DNA of 64,000 nt from CBDFHV01 sp965247705 (lineage in GTDB: Bacteria > Pseudomonadota > Alphaproteobacteria > Rhodospirillales > CAMCUA01). A program made the position numbers and the translations under genes. Positions 37,082 through 46,656 of the stretch are shown one piece after another. The stretch covers positions 73,278 through 137,277 of the forward strand of contig CBDFHV010000079.1 in assembly GCA_965247705.1 (NCBI GenBank). The letters run 5' to 3'. Positions within the stretch are counted from its first letter, which is position 1. Every line of letters begins with the position of its first letter. The notes under the pieces were generated by a model, which saw only the letters and a program-made list of their open reading frames with translations, did not search any database and was not told the origin of the DNA.

Positions 37082-38182
37082 ATGGCGCGCATCTACTTCG
37101 ACAACGTCACCAAGCGTTACGGTTCCGTCGTCGCCGTCGACCAGTTGAGTCTCGAGATTCGTGACAAGGAGTTCGTCGTCCTCTTGGGCCCGTCGGGCTG
37201 CGGCAAGACGACGACCCTGAACATGATCGCCGGCCTGGAGGAACTTACCGAGGGCGATATCCACTTCGACGATCAGATCGTCAACTTCATGCCGCCCCAC
37301 AAGCGCGACGTGGCGATGGTGTTTCAGAGCTACGCCCTCTACCCCCACAAGACGGTCTACGAGAACATCGCCTTCGGGCTCCGCATGCGCGACTACGACC
37401 ACCGCGAGATCGATCGCCGGGTGAGGGACGCCGCCGATCGCCTGGAGATCGGTCATCTGCTGGAACGCCGCCCCAGCCAGCTTTCGGGCGGCCAGCGCCA
37501 GCGGGTCGCCTTGGGCCGCGCCATGGTACGCCAGCCCGCCGTGTTCCTGATGGATGAGCCGCTTTCCAACCTGGACGCCGCCCTGCGCGTCTCCATGCGG
37601 GCCGAGATCAAGCAGCTCCACAGAACCATGGAAACGACTTTCGTCTATGTCACCCACGACCAGGCCGAGGCCCTGACTTTGGCCAACCGCATCGTTGTCA
37701 TGAATCACGGCATCGTGCAGCAGATCGGCACCGCCGACGAAATCTACGAGCAGCCCCGGAACATGTTCGTCGCCTCCTTCCTCGGCAATCCGCCCATCAA
37801 CTACATCGCCGGAACCCTCGAACGGAATGACGGCGAGGTCTGGTTCCGCCGCGGTTCCATCGCCATCAGGCTGCCGCCTCACACCGCCGGGTTGGTCGAG
37901 GAGTACCTGGGCAAGGAGGTGATCCTCGGCATCCGGCCCGAAGACATCGACGAGAGGGTGGCCGACGCCGACGGCGAGACCCTGCACGGCCACGTCAATT
38001 TTGTTCTGCCCGTTGGCTCGGACCAGTACCTCAACATGCGCATCGAGGAGATCGCGCTGTTCTTCCGGGTCGGCAAGGAGGTCCACCACGTGAACGACGA
38101 AGACGTGGCGCTGACGATCAACGTCAATCGCCTGCATCTGTTCGACAAGACCACCCAAGAATCGCTGATTTATACCGAGTAG
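37082..38182 (+). CDS. Sugar-type ABC transporter ATP-binding protein (MalK/UgpC-like)
   Basis: 366 residues. Walker A GPSGCGKTTTLNMIAG, Q-loop VFQSYALYPHKT, signature LSGGQRQRVALGRAM, Walker B VFLMDEPLSNLDAAL and THDQAEAL are intact. The C-terminal 120 residues form the MalK-type OB regulatory domain (ILGIRPEDIDERV). It energises the two permeases upstream. It stops 4 bp before the molybdenum hydroxylase genes, so these may be transcribed with the transporter. Confidence 0.95.
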   Translation: MARIYFDNVTKRYGSVVAVDQLSLEIRDKEFVVLLGPSGCGKTTTLNMIAGLEELTEGDIHFDDQIVNFMPPHKRDVAMVFQSYALYPHKTVYENIAFGLRMRDYDHREIDRRVRDAADRLEIGHLLERRPSQLSGGQRQRVALGRAMVRQPAVFLMDEPLSNLDAALRVSMRAEIKQLHRTMETTFVYVTHDQAEALTLANRIVVMNHGIVQQIGTADEIYEQPRNMFVASFLGNPPINYIAGTLERNDGEVWFRRGSIAIRLPPHTAGLVEEYLGKEVILGIRPEDIDERVADADGETLHGHVNFVLPVGSDQYLNMRIEEIALFFRVGKEVHHVNDEDVALTINVNRLHLFDKTTQESLIYTE

Positions 38183-38186
38183 CACC

Positions 38187-39059
38187 ATGAAACCCACCCC
38201 CTTCACCTATCACGCCGCCAAGACCCTGGATGACGTGTTCGCGGTTCTCGATACCCACGGCGACGACGCCAAGATTCTGGCCGGCGGCCAGAGCCTGGGG
38301 CCGATGATGAACATGCGCTTGGCCCAGCCGGCCCACGTCGTCGACGTCAACGGCCTTGCCGATCTTGACTTCGTGCGCGAAGACGCAGGGCGTCTGGAGA
38401 TCGGCGCGCTGACCCGCCACCACACGGTCGCGACGTCCGATCTTGTGGCCGCGCGCTGCCCGGTCCTGGCCGCCGCGGCGAGGACCGTCGGCCACTACGC
38501 CATCCGTCAGCGCGGCACCTTCGGCGGCAGCCTGGCCCACGCCGACCCGGCGGCCCAGTTCCCGCTGATCGCCGTGCTGTTGGATGCCGAGATCGACATC
38601 GCCTCGGCGCGGGGCCCGCGCACGGTGCCGGCAAGCGCGTTCTTCGTTTCCATCTTCACCACGGCGCTTGAGGAAGACGAGATGGTGATACAGGTGCGCT
38701 TCCCACCACTTCTCCGGGGCGAGGGCTGGGGGTATCGCCAGGAAAGCCGCCGCGTCGGCGACTTCGCCATGGTCGCCGTCGCCGCGACCCTGGCTCTCGA
38801 ACCGGACGGGCGGGTCAGGGGCCTGCGCCTTGCCCTCGGCGGGGTCGCCGACCGGCCCTTGGCGCTGACCGAGGAGGCCGCGGAATTGGTGGGGGACCTT
38901 CCGGACGGGGCGTGGTTGGCGAGGCTGGCGGACTGGGCCGCCGCCCGCCTTCAGCCCGCCGTCGATCCCAGGGTCCCGGCCGAATACCGGCGCGAGCTGA
39001 CCGCCGTGCTGGTACGCCGGGCGCTCGGGGATTGTGTGGCGACGGCGGCTCGGGGATAG
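38187..39059 (+). CDS. Molybdenum hydroxylase FAD-binding subunit (CoxM/XdhB-like)
   Basis: 290 residues. FAD-binding motifs AGGQSLGPMMNMR (about 32-44) and TFGGSLAHADPAAQFP (about 110-125) are the two signatures of this subunit. The C-terminal CO-dehydrogenase flavoprotein domain completes it. It passes electrons from the iron-sulfur subunit to an acceptor. It starts 4 bp after the ABC ATPase and is followed by the 2Fe-2S and molybdenum subunits, the usual M-S-L order. Confidence 0.93.
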   Translation: MKPTPFTYHAAKTLDDVFAVLDTHGDDAKILAGGQSLGPMMNMRLAQPAHVVDVNGLADLDFVREDAGRLEIGALTRHHTVATSDLVAARCPVLAAAARTVGHYAIRQRGTFGGSLAHADPAAQFPLIAVLLDAEIDIASARGPRTVPASAFFVSIFTTALEEDEMVIQVRFPPLLRGEGWGYRQESRRVGDFAMVAVAATLALEPDGRVRGLRLALGGVADRPLALTEEAAELVGDLPDGAWLARLADWAAARLQPAVDPRVPAEYRRELTAVLVRRALGDCVATAARG

Positions 39060-39063
39060 GCGG

Positions 39064-39555
39064 ATGAAGAAGGTGCCGGTTCAGCTTTCCGTCAATGGCC
39101 GCGTCCATCGGCTCGACGTCGAGCCCCGCAAGCTGCTGTCCGACGCGTTGCGCGAGGATCTGCGGCTCACCGGCACCCACGTTGGCTGCGAGCACGGGGC
39201 GTGCGGGGCGTGCACGGTGCTTCTCGACGGGCGGCCGGCGCGGTCCTGTCTCCTGTTCGCGGTGCAGATGGCCGATGCCGCCATCACCACCATCGAGGCG
39301 GTGGCGGAGAACGGCGAATTTTCGCCGCTGCAACAGGCTTTGCACGAGGAACACGGGCTCCAATGCGGCTTTTGCACCCCGGGCATCGTCATGACGTTCG
39401 AGTCCTATCTGCGGGAGAACCCGGACCCGTCCGAAGACCAGGTCCGCGACGTCCTGTCGGGAAATCTTTGCCGCTGCACCGGCTATCAGAACATCGTCAA
39501 GGCGATCCTGAAGGCGGCGGTGGCCCTGCGCGTCGGGCGGGCGGAGGCGGCATGA
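39064..39555 (+). CDS. Molybdenum hydroxylase 2Fe-2S subunit (CoxS-like)
   Basis: 163 residues. Two [2Fe-2S] clusters are encoded: a plant-type site in GCEHGACGACTVLLDG with a fourth Cys in RSCLLF, and a second in LQCGFCTPG with CRCTGYQNIV. The spacing is standard for the xanthine oxidase family. It relays electrons between the molybdenum and flavin sites. The stop overlaps the next ATG (ATGA). Confidence 0.95.
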   Translation: MKKVPVQLSVNGRVHRLDVEPRKLLSDALREDLRLTGTHVGCEHGACGACTVLLDGRPARSCLLFAVQMADAAITTIEAVAENGEFSPLQQALHEEHGLQCGFCTPGIVMTFESYLRENPDPSEDQVRDVLSGNLCRCTGYQNIVKAILKAAVALRVGRAEAA

Positions 39556-41918
39556 CGGACAACGCCAACGCCAACGATTTCACCGTCATCGGCCAACCCC
39601 TTCCCCGGGCCGAGGACCGGCGGCTGCTGATTGGCGCGGGGCGCTTCCTCGACGACATCGAGATCCCCGGGGCGCTGCACGCCTGTTTCGTGCGCTCGCC
39701 CTTTGCCCATGCCCGCATCCTTTCGATCGATACCGAGGCGGCGGTCGCGGCGTCCGGCGTCGTCACCGTCGTGACGGGGCGGGAAGTGGCCGAGTGGACC
39801 ACCACCCTTCGCCTGGCGCCGCCCATCGAAGGCCTACGGCCGGTGGAAATGACGACCCTGCCCATAGACAAGATCCGCTTCCAGGGCGATCCCGTCGCCT
39901 GCGTCGTCGCCGAGGACCGCTACCGGGCCGAGGATGCGGCGGAGCTGGTGGCGGTGGACTACGAGCCCCTGGTGCCGGTCGTCGACATGTTCGCCGCCAT
40001 CAAGGACGGCGCGCCCCTGGTCGATGACAGCCTGTCGTCGAACCTGGTCTCCCATCAAAGCTTCTCCGCCGGCAATCCGGTCGGCCAGGTGGCGGACGCC
40101 GTCCACGTGGTCGAGAGCAGCTTTTCGCAACACCGCCAGACCCACGCCCCCATCGAGACACGAGGCTGCGCCGCCGTGTGGGATGACGGGCGGCGGCACT
40201 TAACCTTCCACATCGGCACCCAGGTGCCCCATCCGCTGCGCACTCAGCTCGCCGGTCGGTTGGGGCTCAAGGAATCCCAGGTGACGGTCATCTCCCCCGA
40301 CATCGGCGGCGGTTTTGGCCAAAAGATCGCGCTCTATCGCGAGGAACTGACCATCGCGGCGCTGGCCCGCCACCTCAAGCGGCCGGTGCGCTGGCGCGAG
40401 GACCGGATGGAAAACCTGCTCGCCGCCAGCCACGCTCGCGAGGCGTTCGTCCGCACCCGCGCGGCCGTCGGAGGCAATGGGCGGCTGCTGGCCCTCGAGA
40501 TGGAGATCATCGAGGACTTCGGCGGCTACTGCTTCTATCCCGCCAACTACCTCGCCCGGGTCGTGGCGATGATCCTGACCGGGCCCTACAAGGTTCAGAA
40601 CTACGCCTTCGACGTGAAGGTCGCGCTCACCAACAAATGCGGGGCCGGCCCCATGCGGGCGCCCATGGCAATCACCAGCTGGGTGATGGAGGGTACCATG
40701 GACGCCATCGCGCGCCAGCTCCGCCTCGACCCGGCGGACGTGCGCCGGGTGAACATGCTGCGCCCCGGCGACCTGCCCTACGTCATGGCCACCGGCGAGC
40801 GCCTCGAGGACATTACCCCCCGTGAGACCTTCGAGGCGGCGCTGGAGACGGTCGACTATGGGGGCTTCCGCAAGCGCCAGGCCGAAGACCGGGCGCGCGG
40901 CGTCTACCGGGGGCTCGGCATCTGCAATGTGGTAGAGTCCACCACCTACGGCTCGCAATTCTACAAGGCGGCCGGCATCCCCGGTTCGGGCCACGAAGCG
41001 GCGTGGGTGAGAATCGAGCCGTCGGGCGTGGTCAACGCGTCGGTCGGCCTGATGGGCAGCGGCCAGGGGTATGAGACACCCCTTGCCCAGGCGGTGGCCG
41101 AAGGCCTGGGAGTCAATGCCGAGGACGTCCACATGCACATGGGCAACACCGACGTCGCGCCCTACGGCATGGGCAGCCGCGGCGGGCGTGGCGGCACCGC
41201 CGGCGGCGGCACCCTCTACCTTGCCGCGCGGGACGCTCAGGCCAAGGTTCTGGCGATCGCCGCCGCCGTGCTCGGGCTCAACGCGCCGGGCGAGCTTAGA
41301 ATGCGCGCCGGGCGCATCGAGCGGCACCTGGGTGGGGCGTGGACGGACAGCGGTCTCGGTCTCGTCGATGTGGCGCGCACTTCCTATCTCGATCCTCTGA
41401 CCCTTCCCAGTGGCATGGAGCCGGGGCTCGCCTTCCACAAGGCCTACGATCCACCGCCCATGACCTACTCGAACGCCACCCACGTCTGCGAGGTCGAGGT
41501 CGACGTGGACACGGGCGTCATCCGCATACCGCGCTACGTCATCGCCGAGGACTGCGGTACCGTACTCAACCCGCTGGTCGTCGAGGGCCAGCAGCACGGG
41601 GCCACCGCCATGGGCCTCGGGGGCGCCCTCTACGAGCACATCATTTATGACGAGCAGGGGCAGAACTTGAGCGGCAGTTTCGCCGACTACCTGATCCCGA
41701 CGGCGTGCGAAGTGCCGAGCTTCGAGATCGTCCACATGCACACGCCCAACGCGCGGACGCCGACGGGGTCAAAGGGCATGGCGGAAGGCGGCGTCATGGG
41801 AGGTATTGGCGCCGTCTGCAACGGGGTGTCGGACGCCCTGGCCCCCTTCGGCGTGGTGGCGGACCGCCAACCCCTGAGCCCCCAATACATCCGTTCGCTG
41901 CTACGCGGCAAAGCGTAG
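39552..41918 (+). CDS. Molybdenum hydroxylase catalytic subunit (xanthine dehydrogenase/aldehyde oxidase family)
   Basis: 788 residues. Typical blocks include GQPLPRAEDRRLLIGAGRF at the start, DIGGGFGQK, CGAGPMRAPM at the substrate region, and KGMAEGGVMGGIGAVCNGV near the end, which carries the conserved Glu that acts as base. The AYXCSFR loop of true CO dehydrogenase is missing, so it is not CODH. It hydroxylates a C-H next to nitrogen or an aldehyde at a molybdopterin-cytosine-dinucleotide centre. Neighbouring amidase and hydantoinase genes hint at a nitrogen heterocycle. Confidence 0.93.
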   Translation: MTDNANANDFTVIGQPLPRAEDRRLLIGAGRFLDDIEIPGALHACFVRSPFAHARILSIDTEAAVAASGVVTVVTGREVAEWTTTLRLAPPIEGLRPVEMTTLPIDKIRFQGDPVACVVAEDRYRAEDAAELVAVDYEPLVPVVDMFAAIKDGAPLVDDSLSSNLVSHQSFSAGNPVGQVADAVHVVESSFSQHRQTHAPIETRGCAAVWDDGRRHLTFHIGTQVPHPLRTQLAGRLGLKESQVTVISPDIGGGFGQKIALYREELTIAALARHLKRPVRWREDRMENLLAASHAREAFVRTRAAVGGNGRLLALEMEIIEDFGGYCFYPANYLARVVAMILTGPYKVQNYAFDVKVALTNKCGAGPMRAPMAITSWVMEGTMDAIARQLRLDPADVRRVNMLRPGDLPYVMATGERLEDITPRETFEAALETVDYGGFRKRQAEDRARGVYRGLGICNVVESTTYGSQFYKAAGIPGSGHEAAWVRIEPSGVVNASVGLMGSGQGYETPLAQAVAEGLGVNAEDVHMHMGNTDVAPYGMGSRGGRGGTAGGGTLYLAARDAQAKVLAIAAAVLGLNAPGELRMRAGRIERHLGGAWTDSGLGLVDVARTSYLDPLTLPSGMEPGLAFHKAYDPPPMTYSNATHVCEVEVDVDTGVIRIPRYVIAEDCGTVLNPLVVEGQQHGATAMGLGGALYEHIIYDEQGQNLSGSFADYLIPTACEVPSFEIVHMHTPNARTPTGSKGMAEGGVMGGIGAVCNGVSDALAPFGVVADRQPLSPQYIRSLLRGKA

Positions 41919-41946
41919 AGCCGAAGGCTGATACCAAGGGTCTTCG

Positions 41947-42870
41947 TCAGTGCGCCTTGGTAGCGCCCCCCGGGGGCAGATGGCGGGGCAGTCGTTCCGG
42001 TATCAATCCAGCGGGCTTGAAGCGCAGAATCAGGATCAGCACCAAGGCAATGGTGATTTCCTTGAGCGCGGTCACTTGAGCGCCGTCAAGAAGCGGCAGC
42101 AAGTCGCCCAGAAAGCGCGACGATTCCAAAATCGCGAGAACGAGAAATGCGCCGGCGACCGCGCCATAGCTGTTGCCGGTTCCGCCGGCGGTCAGGGCCA
42201 GAAAGATATAGATCATTAGCAACGGGCGGAACATGTCGGGCGCGATATAGGACGAGAAGTGTCCAAACAAGGCGCCGGCGACCCCCATCATGCCACCGCC
42301 GATGGCAAAGGCCTGTATCTTGAAACTGTAGACCTTTTTCCCGGCGACCCGGGCGACGATATCGTCGTCTCGAATGGCCCGCAGCACCCGGCCGAACGGC
42401 GCCTTTCGGATACGCTCCGACACCACCAGCGCCATCGCGGTGACGACCAGTGCGATGGCGCAAAACAAAAGATTGAATTGGAAGGGCGAAATTTCTCCGC
42501 GCCAGGGACCGGGAATACCGGAGATGCCATCGGTACCGTTGGTCAGCCATATCTCGTTGCTGGCGACTATTCGCACAACCTCGGAGAAGCCCAAGGTGAC
42601 GATCGCCAGATAATCGCCACGCAGTCGAATCGTCGATATAGTCAATATGACGCCGGCCAGGGCGGCAAACAGGAAACCGAAGATAGGGCCGAATAGGATG
42701 GGGGCGCCGAGCCCCTTGGTTATGAGTGCCGATGCATAGGCGCCAACCGCGAAAAAGCCCGCCAGACCGAGATTGATCATACCCGTCATGCCCCAAACCA
42801 CATTGAGGCCGAGCGCCAGCAAGGCGTAAATGCCGGCGGTGGCGACGATCGATACAATGTAGCTTTCCAT
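41947..42870 (-). CDS. livM: Branched-chain amino acid-type ABC permease LivM
   Basis: 307 residues with about eight membrane helices. The LivM pattern is seen in NVVWGMTGMINLGLAGFFAVGAYASAL and the EAA-like region KAPFGRVLRAIRDDDIVARVAGK. It pairs with LivH 12 bp upstream. It converges on the molybdenum hydroxylase operon with a 28-bp gap. Despite the name, members of this family also import amides, urea and other nitrogen compounds, which suits the amidase and hydantoinase genes. Confidence 0.9.
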   Translation of the reverse strand: MESYIVSIVATAGIYALLALGLNVVWGMTGMINLGLAGFFAVGAYASALITKGLGAPILFGPIFGFLFAALAGVILTISTIRLRGDYLAIVTLGFSEVVRIVASNEIWLTNGTDGISGIPGPWRGEISPFQFNLLFCAIALVVTAMALVVSERIRKAPFGRVLRAIRDDDIVARVAGKKVYSFKIQAFAIGGGMMGVAGALFGHFSSYIAPDMFRPLLMIYIFLALTAGGTGNSYGAVAGAFLVLAILESSRFLGDLLPLLDGAQVTALKEITIALVLILILRFKPAGLIPERLPRHLPPGGATKAH

Positions 42871-42882
42871 GGCAGGTCTGGA

Positions 42883-43749
42883 TCACGCCATCCGCTGGCC
42901 GAGAATACCCTGGGAACGGAAACTCAGAACGAACAGGATCACGAAAAACCCGACGGCGCTGCGATAGGTCGGCTCAAAGAACAGGATCGACAATTCTTCG
43001 GCCATGCCGATGGCAAAGGCTCCCACCACGGCGCCAGGTATGCTGCCCAATCCACCGAGAACCGCGGCGGCGAAGATCGACAGGATGACACGAAAACCGG
43101 TGAGGGGATCGATCGACGTATCAAGCCCGATCAGGATGCCGCCAACCCCAACCAACCCCATGCCCACCAGAGTGACCAATCGCCCGATCATCACGACGTC
43201 GATACCCTTGAGTCCGGCCAGCATCGGGTTGTCGGAGACCGCCCGCATTGCCTTGCCAATCCGGGTGAAGGAAAGGAACAGAAACACCGCCGTCATGAAG
43301 AAGAGCGCCATCGCCATATTGGCCAATTGCTGAGGGCCGATGCGGATATCGAAAAACCGCCAATCCCGATAGAGCGGCAGATCGTAACCACGCAGGTCAT
43401 TGCCGAAACCAAAGCGGATGATGTTCTCCAACAACAAGGTCAACGCGACGGACGCGATCGCCGTGGTCAATGCGCCGTACGGCCTGAGGGGCCGCAGGAC
43501 AAGCTCATCGGTGATGATACCGGATATGCCGGCGATGAAAAAGGCAGCCAGCACCGCGATCGGCGCTGGCATTCCCAGATAGACATTGACGACATAGCCG
43601 GCGAAAGCGCCGACCGTCGCGTGGGAAGCGACCGAGAAATTGGCGAACCGCAGGACGGCGTACATTGCCGTGAAACCGATAGCCGGCACCGCTAACAGGG
43701 TGCCGGCTACCACGCCATTGACAAGCAGTTGGAGGAATTGTTCGAACAA
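42883..43749 (-). CDS. livH: Branched-chain amino acid-type ABC permease LivH
   Basis: 288 residues, about eight membrane helices; LivH features are FLQLLVNGVVAGTLLAVPAIGFT at the start and GKAMRAVSDNPMLAGLKGIDV in the coupling loop. It lies between the binding-protein gene (15 bp upstream) and livM, forming one operon. The two ATPases of the system (LivG/LivF) are not here but 3-5 kb away in the hyu operon, so the importer is split over two transcripts. Confidence 0.9.
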   Translation of the reverse strand: MFEQFLQLLVNGVVAGTLLAVPAIGFTAMYAVLRFANFSVASHATVGAFAGYVVNVYLGMPAPIAVLAAFFIAGISGIITDELVLRPLRPYGALTTAIASVALTLLLENIIRFGFGNDLRGYDLPLYRDWRFFDIRIGPQQLANMAMALFFMTAVFLFLSFTRIGKAMRAVSDNPMLAGLKGIDVVMIGRLVTLVGMGLVGVGGILIGLDTSIDPLTGFRVILSIFAAAVLGGLGSIPGAVVGAFAIGMAEELSILFFEPTYRSAVGFFVILFVLSFRSQGILGQRMA

Positions 43750-43764
43750 GTGGCCCGATCCGGC

Positions 43765-44976
43765 TCACATGATCTTCACCAGCTCCGCCTTGCCTTTGTT
43801 GATCCTGTCGTAGCGGAAGGTCGCCGACGTGACGTCCCCGAATTCATCGAAGTCGCACGGGCCGGTGGCGCCGGCATAATCGACCGACTTGCCCTGTGAC
43901 AGCAGTTTGATGCCCTCGACTGCGTTACTGACCGCGACCCCGCCGCCTTGGGAAACCGACCGCATGGCGTCGCGCATGGCGCCGCCATCGGCTTTGCCAG
44001 CCGCCGCGGCGGCCAGAATCAACAGGTTCATATGGTCGAAAACATGGGTCGAGAAAGGATCGACGTTTTGTGTGCCCTGAATCGCCTGAACCTGCTTGTA
44101 AGCCGGCGTTGAGACATTGGGTGCCGTTCTATAGACGCGGATATCCTGGGTGACCTCCGGCGGCAAGGCATTCAGAAGCTTCTCGTTGACCGCAAAAGCG
44201 CCGGCGAGGATCTTGCCCTCGTAGCCGGCGCGGAACAGGTCGCGCAGAAGGACGATCGTATCGGGCGTATAGCCGCCGAGGAAGATGTAGTCCGGCTTGG
44301 CACGCAAAACCTTATCGACTTCCGACCGATAGCTGGTTTTGTCGGCCTCATAGATGGTTGAGGCGACGGTGCTCTTGCCGGCCTCGGTGGAGACCTTGGT
44401 CATGGTGTCGATGAAGACCTGGGCGAACGGTGTCTGCACGGCCATGGCCGCGAATTTGTTGGCGCCGTCCGACAGCATGAAATTGGTGCCGACGGTCATT
44501 TGCGCCGCCGTGATCGGCTGGGTGCGCACGATGAATTGCTTGTGGGGCAGTTTGGTAATGCTGTCGGCGCCGGAGAGGGAAGCGATCATGACACTATTTT
44601 CCCAACACAGCGGGCCGATGGCGGTCGTCACCGATGAAGCCCAGGTGCCGGCAATGCCCTGGACCTTGTCGACGTCGATCAGCTTGCGCGCGGCGCGCAC
44701 GGCGGCTTCCGGGTTGGTCTGGGAATCTTCGCTGATGTACTGCACCTCTTGACCGAACAGGCCGCCGGCTTTGTTGACCGCCGCGACCACGGCGACGGCG
44801 CTTTTACGCATGGCGGGTCCGTAGGGGCCACCGGCGCCGCTAAGCGGCAACAGTGTCGAGAGTTTCAACGGCGCGGCTTGCGCCCGCACGATGGCGGGGG
44901 CCGCCAAAACCGCTCCCATCGCGGTCATCGACTTCAGGGCAGTCCGTCTGGTTATCGAATATTTCCTCGACGTCAT
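43765..44976 (-). CDS. Branched-chain amino acid-type ABC binding protein, Tat-exported
   Basis: 403 residues from ATG 44976, five bases after GGGAGGTG. A twin-arginine signal (ITRRTALKSMTAMG, ending RAQA) is followed by a type I periplasmic fold: LKLSTLLPLSGAGGPYGPAMR, GIAGTWASSVTTAIGP, YIFLGGYTPDTIVLLRDL. It delivers ligand to LivH/LivM downstream. Placement next to a divergent amidase suggests an amide-containing ligand. The 270-bp region upstream to the amidase holds both promoters, but no clear operator was found. Confidence 0.92.
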   Translation of the reverse strand: MTSRKYSITRRTALKSMTAMGAVLAAPAIVRAQAAPLKLSTLLPLSGAGGPYGPAMRKSAVAVVAAVNKAGGLFGQEVQYISEDSQTNPEAAVRAARKLIDVDKVQGIAGTWASSVTTAIGPLCWENSVMIASLSGADSITKLPHKQFIVRTQPITAAQMTVGTNFMLSDGANKFAAMAVQTPFAQVFIDTMTKVSTEAGKSTVASTIYEADKTSYRSEVDKVLRAKPDYIFLGGYTPDTIVLLRDLFRAGYEGKILAGAFAVNEKLLNALPPEVTQDIRVYRTAPNVSTPAYKQVQAIQGTQNVDPFSTHVFDHMNLLILAAAAAGKADGGAMRDAMRSVSQGGGVAVSNAVEGIKLLSQGKSVDYAGATGPCDFDEFGDVTSATFRYDRINKGKAELVKIM

Positions 44977-45246
44977 CTTCACCTCCCTCATGTTGATTTC
45001 TCGAAGATTGGCATGGCTCATCGGTCGAACCGGCTTGGTCACGAACGTGACCGCGGCGCGACATTTACGGGCGCGTTGCTTGCTCGCGGATCTATCGGAA
45101 ATTTTCTGAAAGCAACAATTCTTCCGATAAAGATGATCCGTTCACCCGCTCAGGCTGTCAACATAAAACGAGGCGGGTAAACTTGGAACCCATCGGCGCC
45201 GTTCGCTGTCGCCGAAGCTATTCACCTCCGTCGGGAGAAAAACGTC

Positions 45247-46656
45247 ATGATGCACCTGCCCCCGGATCCCCTGGAAGCCGGCGGAATACCAGGCTTCGGT
45301 GAACGCCTTCGATCCGGCGAAACCACCGCCGAGAAGGTCACCACCGCCTACATCGATCGAATAGCAGCCCTGGACGGACGCCTTCAGGCCTACGAGCACG
45401 TTGCCGGGGATGCGGCACTGGCGGCGGCACGGTCGGTCGACCGCCTGTTGGCCGCGGGTACGGATCTCGGCCCCCTGATGGGGGTGCCAGTGGCGATCAA
45501 GGACATCGTCGCCGTGGACGGCATGCCGACCACCGCCGGATCGATGATGGATGTGGCGGACCTGATCGGCCCGGAAGGCGGCTTCGTCAAGATGTTGAAG
45601 CGCGCTGGCTGCGTCATCTTGGGCAAGGTGAAGACCACCGAGTTTGCCATCGGCACGTTGCTCGGGATCAACCAAGTCCGGGGCACCCCTTGGAACCCGT
45701 GGGACGCCGAAACCCACCGCATTCCGGGCTCGTCGAGCAGCGGCTCCGGCGTCGCCACCGCCGCCGGCCTGTGCGGCTTCGCCATTGGGTCCGACACCGG
45801 CGGCTCGGTGCGCATTCCGGCCGCATTTAACGGCATTGTGGGACTGAAGACGACCAAGGGCGTGTGGCCGACGGACGGGGTCTTTCCGCTCTGTCCGACC
45901 TTCGACACCTTGTCGACGCTGACCCGGACGGCGGCCGACGCGGCGGTGGTGGCGGAGGTCCTCATCGGCGGACCCCGGCCCGTGCCCGCCCCGGCCCGCG
46001 GGCTGCGCTTGGGGCAGCCGAGCCGGCACTTCTTCGACAAGCTCGACCCGGAGGTCGAGGCGGACCTGGAGAAGGCCGTCGCTCTCCTCCACGCCGCCGG
46101 TGTCGAGATCGTGCCCTTCGAGGTGCCCGAAATCCATGAGGCGGACGAGGCCTTGGCGGCGGTGATGCCGGCGGAACTGATCGCCTCCCTCGGGCGCCAG
46201 CGCTTCCTGGCCGGGCGCGACCGCATGGACACGGAAGCGGAGATGCGGGCGGCACCGGGCCTCGACGTCATGGCGGACCAATACACTCGGCTCGTCCGGC
46301 GTCACCACGCCGTGGTGGAGATTTACCGCGAGCGGATGCGCGGCCTCGACGGCTGGCTGGCGCCCAGCGCACCCATGCTACCGATGGCGGTTGAGGAGGC
46401 GACGACGCCCGAGGGCCGGCGGCGCCTGACGGAGGACGGCGCCCGCACCACGCGGCACACCAACTTCCTCGGTCTGTGCTCTGTTTCGGTGCCCGTACAG
46501 GGGCTAGGCGCGCGGCTCCCCGTGGGATTGCAGATCAACGCCCGTGGTTTTGGCGAACGGGGCGCCATCGGCGCGGCCCTATCGCTCGAGACGTTGATGG
46601 GGCCGCCCAGAATTCCGGACCTCTCGGGCTTCGCCAGGCAGGGGGGCGAGCTCTAA
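45247..46656 (+). CDS. Amidase-signature family hydrolase
   Basis: 469 residues. The Ser-cisSer-Lys triad is visible: Lys in VAIKDIVAVDG (about 83), the first Ser in GSSSSGSGVA (about 161) and the nucleophile in GSDTGGSVRIPA (about 185). These residues are the amidase signature shared with GatA and bacterial amidases; GatB/GatC are not adjacent, so a free amidase is meant. It hydrolyses a carboxamide to acid and ammonia in the cytosol. It is divergent from the Liv binding-protein gene and convergent with livF (4-bp overlap). Confidence 0.93.
   Translation: MMHLPPDPLEAGGIPGFGERLRSGETTAEKVTTAYIDRIAALDGRLQAYEHVAGDAALAAARSVDRLLAAGTDLGPLMGVPVAIKDIVAVDGMPTTAGSMMDVADLIGPEGGFVKMLKRAGCVILGKVKTTEFAIGTLLGINQVRGTPWNPWDAETHRIPGSSSSGSGVATAAGLCGFAIGSDTGGSVRIPAAFNGIVGLKTTKGVWPTDGVFPLCPTFDTLSTLTRTAADAAVVAEVLIGGPRPVPAPARGLRLGQPSRHFFDKLDPEVEADLEKAVALLHAAGVEIVPFEVPEIHEADEALAAVMPAELIASLGRQRFLAGRDRMDTEAEMRAAPGLDVMADQYTRLVRRHHAVVEIYRERMRGLDGWLAPSAPMLPMAVEEATTPEGRRRLTEDGARTTRHTNFLGLCSVSVPVQGLGARLPVGLQINARGFGERGAIGAALSLETLMGPPRIPDLSGFARQGGEL

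Noticed and set aside
38187..41918. Carbon monoxide dehydrogenase (coxMSL)
   Set aside because: Subunit order fits, but the catalytic subunit lacks the AYXCSFR loop of CO dehydrogenase; a general molybdenum hydroxylase is the safer call.
41925..41946. ATACCAAGG next to the molybdenum hydroxylase stop as a second copy of the palindrome end
   Set aside because: Only nine bases match the end of the 263-bp element and no second arm is present.
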